NCBI RefSeq assembly: GCF_014652395.1
Contig: NZ_BMYS01000004.1
Location: 1-47,224 of the forward strand
Source: Advenella faeciporci
Lineage (GTDB): Bacteria > Pseudomonadota > Gammaproteobacteria > Burkholderiales > Burkholderiaceae_B
DNA length: 47,224 nt
Direction of reading: 5' to 3'
A program made the position numbers and the translations under genes. This document shows, one piece after another, positions 43,218 through 47,224 of this stretch. Each line of letters begins with the position of its first letter. The first letter of the stretch is position 1. The notes beneath the pieces are model-generated. The model was not told the DNA's origin and ran no database searches. It saw nothing but the letters and a program-made list of their open reading frames with translations.

Positions 43218-44525
43218 ATGAAAGTTGCCATTATCGGTTCCGGAATTAGCGGCCTGGCCGCTGCCCATACGCTTGGCAGCAGCGCCAACATTACTTTATT
43301 TGAGGCCAACAGCTATTTTGGCGGACATGCCAATACCGTCAATGTAACCCTGCCAACCCCGACAGGAAATATCAGCCATGGCATAGATACCGGTTTCCTG
43401 GTGTTCAATCAAAAAACCTATCCCGAATTGATCCGTCTTTTCAAAAGCCTGAATGTATCCACAGCCAGCTCTGATATGTCATTTTCAGTACAGGTGCCGA
43501 ATGCCTTCAGGCAGCGCAATCTGGAGTGGAGCGGCAGCAACCTGAATACGGTTTTTTCACAAAGAAGCAACTTTCTGCGCCCCCGTTTCTGGCTCATGCT
43601 CAAGGATATTCTGCGTTTCAATACCTTATGCACAAAGCTGGCGAACAACCTGGATGATAAAAAACTGTTAACACAAACCCTGGAAGATTTTCTGGCGCAG
43701 CACAAATTTGGCCAGACATTCAGGGAATGGTACCTGTTGCCCATGCTGGGTTGCATCTGGAGCTGCCCCACTCAGCAAATGCTGCAGTTTCCTGTGGCAA
43801 CCATGATTCGCTTCTGCCACAACCACGGCCTTGTCCAGGTTACCGACCGGCCACAATGGCTGACGGTCAACAACGGCTCACGCCAGTATGTTGAGAAAAT
43901 CACCGCAAGTATTGCCGACAAACGCCTGAATACACCCGTTCTACAGATCAGGCGCAACCAAAACAGCGTGCAGATCCTGACTGCAAACGGTCTGGAGCAT
44001 TTCGACCATGTGATTATGGCCACCCACTCCGATCAGGCCCTGGCCTTGCTGGAACAGGCCACGCCAAGGGAACGGGACATACTGGGGGCCATCCAGTACC
44101 AGACAAACCATGCCATTTTGCACACCGACACCGCTGTCTTGCCCGACAACAAGCGTGCCTGGGCTTCATGGAATTATGAAAGAAGCGCAAACACAGACGC
44201 TTCTTCCTCCCGTATCTGCCTGCATTACCTGATCAACCGTTTACAACCCCTGCCTTTCAGCCAACCGGTTATTGTGTCACTGAACCCGGTCAAGCCGATC
44301 GACCCGGCAACCATTATTGGCGAATATGAATACGATCATCCCGTTTTTGATATGGCCGCCATTTATGCCCAGAAAATATTGAAAAAAATACAGGGTCAAC
44401 ACCGCACCTGGTACTGTGGCGCCTGGACCGGCTATGGTTTCCACGAAGACGGACTCGTGTCGGGCATGCAAGTGGCCAGGCAGCTCATGGCAGAGCATGA
44501 AGACAGCCTGAAAAAAGCAGCCTGA
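43218..44525 (+). CDS. FAD-dependent oxidoreductase (amine oxidase-like)
   Basis: This encodes 435 aa with AAGG before the ATG. The FAD dinucleotide site is VAIIGSGISGLAAAHTLGSSANITLFEANSYFGGHANTV, and the C-terminus has WYCGAWTGYGFHEDGLVSGMQVARQL. It is the type of NAD(P)-binding, FAD-containing protein found in front of DUF1365 and cyclopropane-fatty-acid-synthase-like genes in proteobacteria, where the cluster makes branched or furan-type fatty acids under photo-oxidative stress. It probably oxidises a fatty acyl chain. First gene of the operon divergent from litR. Confidence 0.88.
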   Translation: MKVAIIGSGISGLAAAHTLGSSANITLFEANSYFGGHANTVNVTLPTPTGNISHGIDTGFLVFNQKTYPELIRLFKSLNVSTASSDMSFSVQVPNAFRQRNLEWSGSNLNTVFSQRSNFLRPRFWLMLKDILRFNTLCTKLANNLDDKKLLTQTLEDFLAQHKFGQTFREWYLLPMLGCIWSCPTQQMLQFPVATMIRFCHNHGLVQVTDRPQWLTVNNGSRQYVEKITASIADKRLNTPVLQIRRNQNSVQILTANGLEHFDHVIMATHSDQALALLEQATPRERDILGAIQYQTNHAILHTDTAVLPDNKRAWASWNYERSANTDASSSRICLHYLINRLQPLPFSQPVIVSLNPVKPIDPATIIGEYEYDHPVFDMAAIYAQKILKKIQGQHRTWYCGAWTGYGFHEDGLVSGMQVARQLMAEHEDSLKKAA

Positions 44526-44526
44526 C

Positions 44527-45309
44527 ATGAGCAGCAAAACGCCTCCCCCTTGCGCATTGATAGGTTTCGGACAGGTCTACCATGCCCGGTTGCAACCCAC
44601 CGTCAATCGTTTTCGCTATCCCACTTTTTTCCTGATGTTGCCCATGCGACATCTGCATGACAGTGGTGGTGCATTGGCCATCAATAAGCCGGGGGCCATC
44701 AGTTTCCATGATTGTGACCACGGCGATGGCCGGAGCCCAGAACAGGGTGGCGCCCTGGCCTGGCTCAATGAACTGCTTTTGGCCCAGGGCATTGATGATG
44801 CCAACGGTGAAATATGGCTGCATTGCTACCCGCGTGTTTTGGGGTACACCTTCAAACCCGTCAGTTTCTGGTTCTGTCATCATGCCGACGGGCATCTTCG
44901 GGCCATTGTCGCGGAAGTCAATAACACTTTTGGCGAACGGCATTTCTATTTGCTTGACCAGCCCCGCTTTGGTGCATGGACAGACATTCAGAAAGTCTTT
45001 CATGTTTCCCCGTTTTGCGACATCAAAGGCCAGTATCACTTTTGCTTCATGCGCAGCGAACACCAGGACGGCCTGAAAACATCGGTATTGATTCACTATC
45101 ACGAAGCCGAAAAACCGATCCTGAAAACCAGCATCAGCGGAACATTGCTGCCCATTACACCGGCCACTTTAAGGCGGGCGCTTTGGCGCTATCCTGCCAT
45201 GACAGTCATGATCATGCTGCGCATCCATTGGCAGGCACTCAAACTCTGGGTCAAACGCACCGGATTCCGTCACAAACCCAGTCCTCCTGATCAACCTGTA
45301 ACCCGTTGA
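44527..45309 (+). CDS. DUF1365-family protein
   Basis: This encodes 260 aa, starting 1 nt after the FAD oxidoreductase. Family motifs: GFGQVYHARLQPTVNRFRYPTFFLMLPM, LHCYPRVLGYTFKPVSFWFCHHADGHLRAIVAEVNNTFGERHFYLL, and FHVSPFCDIKGQYHF. DUF1365 proteins nearly always occur between these same two neighbours. The exact role is unknown; it is thought to serve in the fatty acid modification pathway. Confidence 0.93.
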   Translation: MSSKTPPPCALIGFGQVYHARLQPTVNRFRYPTFFLMLPMRHLHDSGGALAINKPGAISFHDCDHGDGRSPEQGGALAWLNELLLAQGIDDANGEIWLHCYPRVLGYTFKPVSFWFCHHADGHLRAIVAEVNNTFGERHFYLLDQPRFGAWTDIQKVFHVSPFCDIKGQYHFCFMRSEHQDGLKTSVLIHYHEAEKPILKTSISGTLLPITPATLRRALWRYPAMTVMIMLRIHWQALKLWVKRTGFRHKPSPPDQPVTR

Positions 45310-45320
45310 GACTATTCACG

Positions 45321-46559
45321 ATGAATACCACCACCGCCAGCAACCCACAAACCCTGAGCTTGCCCCGCAACGTACCGGCCAGTGTCAAAAACGCTTTTCG
45401 CCTGTTAAGCCATTTGCAATATGGCAAATTGATTGTTGTCTTGCCCGACGGCCAGTCCCAGCTTTTTGGTACCCAGGAGACAAGCGCAAACCAGAGTGTT
45501 CCTGTTCTGCACCTGCACAACTGGCAGGTTTGCCAGGCCGTCTTCAAATCAGGTGACATTGGTTTTGCCGAAACCTATATTTCGGGTGACTGGAGCACTC
45601 CGGACCTGCCCGCCCTGCTGACCCTGCTGGTACGAAATCGCCAGCATTTGAGCCAACTGATTTACGGCAACTGGCTGGGTCGGCTGGCGTATCGCATTCG
45701 CCATTTGCTCAATCGCAATACCCGCAGCAACAGCCGCAAAAACATTCATGCCCATTATGATCTGGGCAATGATTTTTATTCCTTATGGCTGGATAAAAGC
45801 ATGAATTACTCCAGCGCCCTGTTTGAGGCTAACCCTCAGGCAGATCTTGAAACCGCGCAGATGGCAAAAATCAGACGGGCACTGGAAATGGTGCACCTGA
45901 AGCCGGGCGATCGCCTGCTTGAAATTGGTTGCGGCTGGGGGGCCCTGGCCGAGATGGCCGCCGTTCAATTCCAGGCACACCCAACGGGCGTCACGCTTTC
46001 AAGCGAACAGCTGGCGTATGCCCGCCAACGTATGGACAGCCTGGGCATGAGCGCTCAGTCCGATTTACGCCTGCAGGACTACCGCGATATCAACGACGAC
46101 GCTTTCGATGCCATTTGTTCCATTGAAATGGTCGAGGCGGTGGGCAAAGAATACTGGCCCGTTTATTTCCAGTCCATCAGCCGCCTGCTTAAACAGGGTG
46201 GCCGTGCCTGCATCCAGAGCATTGTGATTAAGGATGAATTATACGAGCGTTACATCAACGGTACCGACTTCATTCAGCAATACATTTTCCCCGGTGGCTG
46301 CCTGCCCTGTCCTGACGAATTACGCCATCAGATCAACAAGGCCGGACTCAAACTGGAAAACGAATTTTCCTTTGGTCTGGATTATGCCAAAACATGCCGG
46401 CTCTGGCGTGAGGACTTCCTGGCCCAGCAGGCACAGGTCAAACAACTGGGCTTTGATGAAACCTTCATGCGGACATGGGAATTTTACCTTGCCTATTGTG
46501 AAGCCGCCTTTACGGAAGGCAGTATCAATGTCATGCAACTGACACTTGTCAAGGAGTAA
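45321..46559 (+). CDS. Cyclopropane-fatty-acyl-phospholipid synthase-like methyltransferase
   Basis: This encodes 412 aa from the ATG at 45321; a TTG five codons earlier overlaps the DUF1365 stop. The SAM-binding motif is LLEIGCGWGALAEMAA, preceded by NIHAHYDLGNDFYSLWLDKSMNYSSALFE, and followed by EMVEAVGKEYWPVYFQ and FIFPGGCLP-like QYIFPGGCLPCPDEL. It methylates unsaturated fatty acyl chains of phospholipids. In this context the product may be a methyl-branched, unsaturated fatty acid that leads to furan fatty acids rather than a cyclopropane. Confidence 0.93.
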   Translation: MNTTTASNPQTLSLPRNVPASVKNAFRLLSHLQYGKLIVVLPDGQSQLFGTQETSANQSVPVLHLHNWQVCQAVFKSGDIGFAETYISGDWSTPDLPALLTLLVRNRQHLSQLIYGNWLGRLAYRIRHLLNRNTRSNSRKNIHAHYDLGNDFYSLWLDKSMNYSSALFEANPQADLETAQMAKIRRALEMVHLKPGDRLLEIGCGWGALAEMAAVQFQAHPTGVTLSSEQLAYARQRMDSLGMSAQSDLRLQDYRDINDDAFDAICSIEMVEAVGKEYWPVYFQSISRLLKQGGRACIQSIVIKDELYERYINGTDFIQQYIFPGGCLPCPDELRHQINKAGLKLENEFSFGLDYAKTCRLWREDFLAQQAQVKQLGFDETFMRTWEFYLAYCEAAFTEGSINVMQLTLVKE

Positions 46560-46562
46560 AAA

Positions 46563-47141
46563 ATGAACGCGACCCGTTTATTGGCCATGCTGACACTTGC
46601 CGCCAGCTGCGCCACGTTGCCAAACGCCATGGCTGCCGGCAAGGCCGGCCCTGTTGCCCCAACTGCCATGACGGTGTCCCTGCCTGCCAATTTGCAGCCG
46701 GTGGGCAATGCCACAATGCGTTTCCTGGGCTGGAATATTTACCAGGCGTCGCTTTGGGCGGCTCCCGGTTTTAACCCGCAACGCTATGCAGACTATCCCC
46801 TGGCACTTGAACTGACTTATTCAAGATCTTTCACAGGCAAAGCAATTGCCGACCGATCGCTGGAAGAGATGCGTCGCATTGGCCGCTTTACACCCGAACA
46901 AGAGAAACAATGGCAACAGGCACTGGCCGAAATTCTTCCTGATGTCCAGGAAGGTGACAAAATCCTGGGCTTGCACCAGCCTGGCCAAGGCGCGGTTTTC
47001 ATGCAATCCGGACGCCCGCTTGGCAGTATTCGTGATTCTGAATTTTCGAACCTGTTCTTTGGTATCTGGCTTTCTGAAAAAACCTCGGAACCGGCCTTGC
47101 GACAGTCCTTGCTTGCCCTGGGTAAACCGGCCGCCAACTGA
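46563..47141 (+). CDS. Chalcone isomerase-like protein, exported
   Basis: This encodes 192 aa with AAGGAG overlapping the end of the preceding gene. A signal peptide (ATRLLAMLTLAASCATLPNAMA) exports it. The chalcone-isomerase-like fold shows in MRFLGWNIYQASLWAAPGFNPQRYADYPLALELTYSRSFTGKAIADRSLEEM and FFGIWLSEKTSEPALRQSLL. The typical catalytic residues of plant enzymes are not expected in this bacterial group, whose function is unknown. It could bind fatty acids, as plant CHI-like relatives do. Confidence 0.88.
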   Translation: MNATRLLAMLTLAASCATLPNAMAAGKAGPVAPTAMTVSLPANLQPVGNATMRFLGWNIYQASLWAAPGFNPQRYADYPLALELTYSRSFTGKAIADRSLEEMRRIGRFTPEQEKQWQQALAEILPDVQEGDKILGLHQPGQGAVFMQSGRPLGSIRDSEFSNLFFGIWLSEKTSEPALRQSLLALGKPAAN

Positions 47142-47158
47142 ACAGGCCTGAACAAATC

Positions 47159-47224
47159 ATGTCAGCACCTGCCAAACTTACCCTGCCACAGGCGGCAAGC
47201 TATGGGACTTTGGGGTTACCACTG
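47159..47224 (+). CDS. N-terminus of a transporter, probably MFS (partial)
   Basis: An ATG at 47159 opens 22 codons to the window edge (MSAPAKLTLPQAASYGTLGLPL). The pattern LPQAASYGTLGLPL resembles the first residues of MFS sugar/cation symporter-like proteins found in this operon type elsewhere. Cut off by the window, so the assignment is tentative. Confidence 0.5.
   Translation, partial: MSAPAKLTLPQAASYGTLGLPL

Overview
The window looks like chromosomal DNA of a betaproteobacterium of the Burkholderiales, most likely Alcaligenaceae-like. This is inferred from three stand-alone Bug/TctC-type tricarboxylate-binding proteins without their membrane subunits, the tcuAB pair, and the general gene style. 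No 16S rRNA or other taxonomic marker is present. Base composition appears intermediate, with AT-rich promoter regions.

Layout. (1) 1-1100 is an AT-rich edge with palindromic repeats and a toxin-antitoxin-like pair: a 59-aa protein and an overlapping GNAT acetyltransferase that lacks a normal start codon. (2) 1184-5334 holds an IclR regulator divergent from a catabolic operon (VOC protein, FAH-family hydrolase, Bug binding protein, SDR dehydrogenase). It is followed by a palindrome/MITE-like repeat patch. (3) 5653-10855, all on the minus strand, encodes a TTC38-like TPR protein, a ferritin-like di-iron protein, the carboxynorspermidine dehydrogenase and decarboxylase pair, and an XRE regulator. 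(4) 10942-14823 holds a LysR regulator divergent from a possible 51-aa ORF, a sulfatase and a second Bug protein. (5) 14881-18923 encodes a DUF924 protein, a Tat-like exported beta-carbonic anhydrase, a DJ-1/PfpI protein, a CodA-like amidohydrolase and tRNA-Thr(CGU). (6) 19047-22367 is housekeeping: two small unknown genes, argD-like, smg and gluQ. (7) 22364-26641 is a tricarballylate module: tcuB and tcuA, a GntR regulator and a third Bug protein.

(8) 26882-34561 encodes a DUF2157/GDYXXLXY membrane protein, topoisomerase III with a histone-H1-like tail, HemN and a methyltransferase. (9) 34562-36590 is a repeat cluster around a degenerate HEPN (DUF86-like) gene and a zinc alcohol dehydrogenase. 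(10) 36591-40385 encodes a lone acetolactate synthase large subunit, PanB, a bacterial SET-domain protein and a deoxyribosyltransferase. (11) 40506-47224 is a light/photo-oxidative-stress module. A MerR-type regulator with a B12-binding photosensor domain (LitR/CarH type) is translationally coupled to a photolyase. It is divergent from an operon of FAD oxidoreductase, DUF1365, cyclopropane-fatty-acid-synthase-like methyltransferase, chalcone-isomerase-like protein and the start of a transporter.

The strongest candidates for less-described biology are the light-responsive lipid-modification module with its palindromic operator, the GNAT module with a possible frameshift or non-AUG start, the degenerate HEPN protein, the CodA-like enzyme with a changed active-site residue, and the SET-domain protein near a DNA-binding protein with an H1-like tail. 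All assignments come from reading the sequence; no database search was run.
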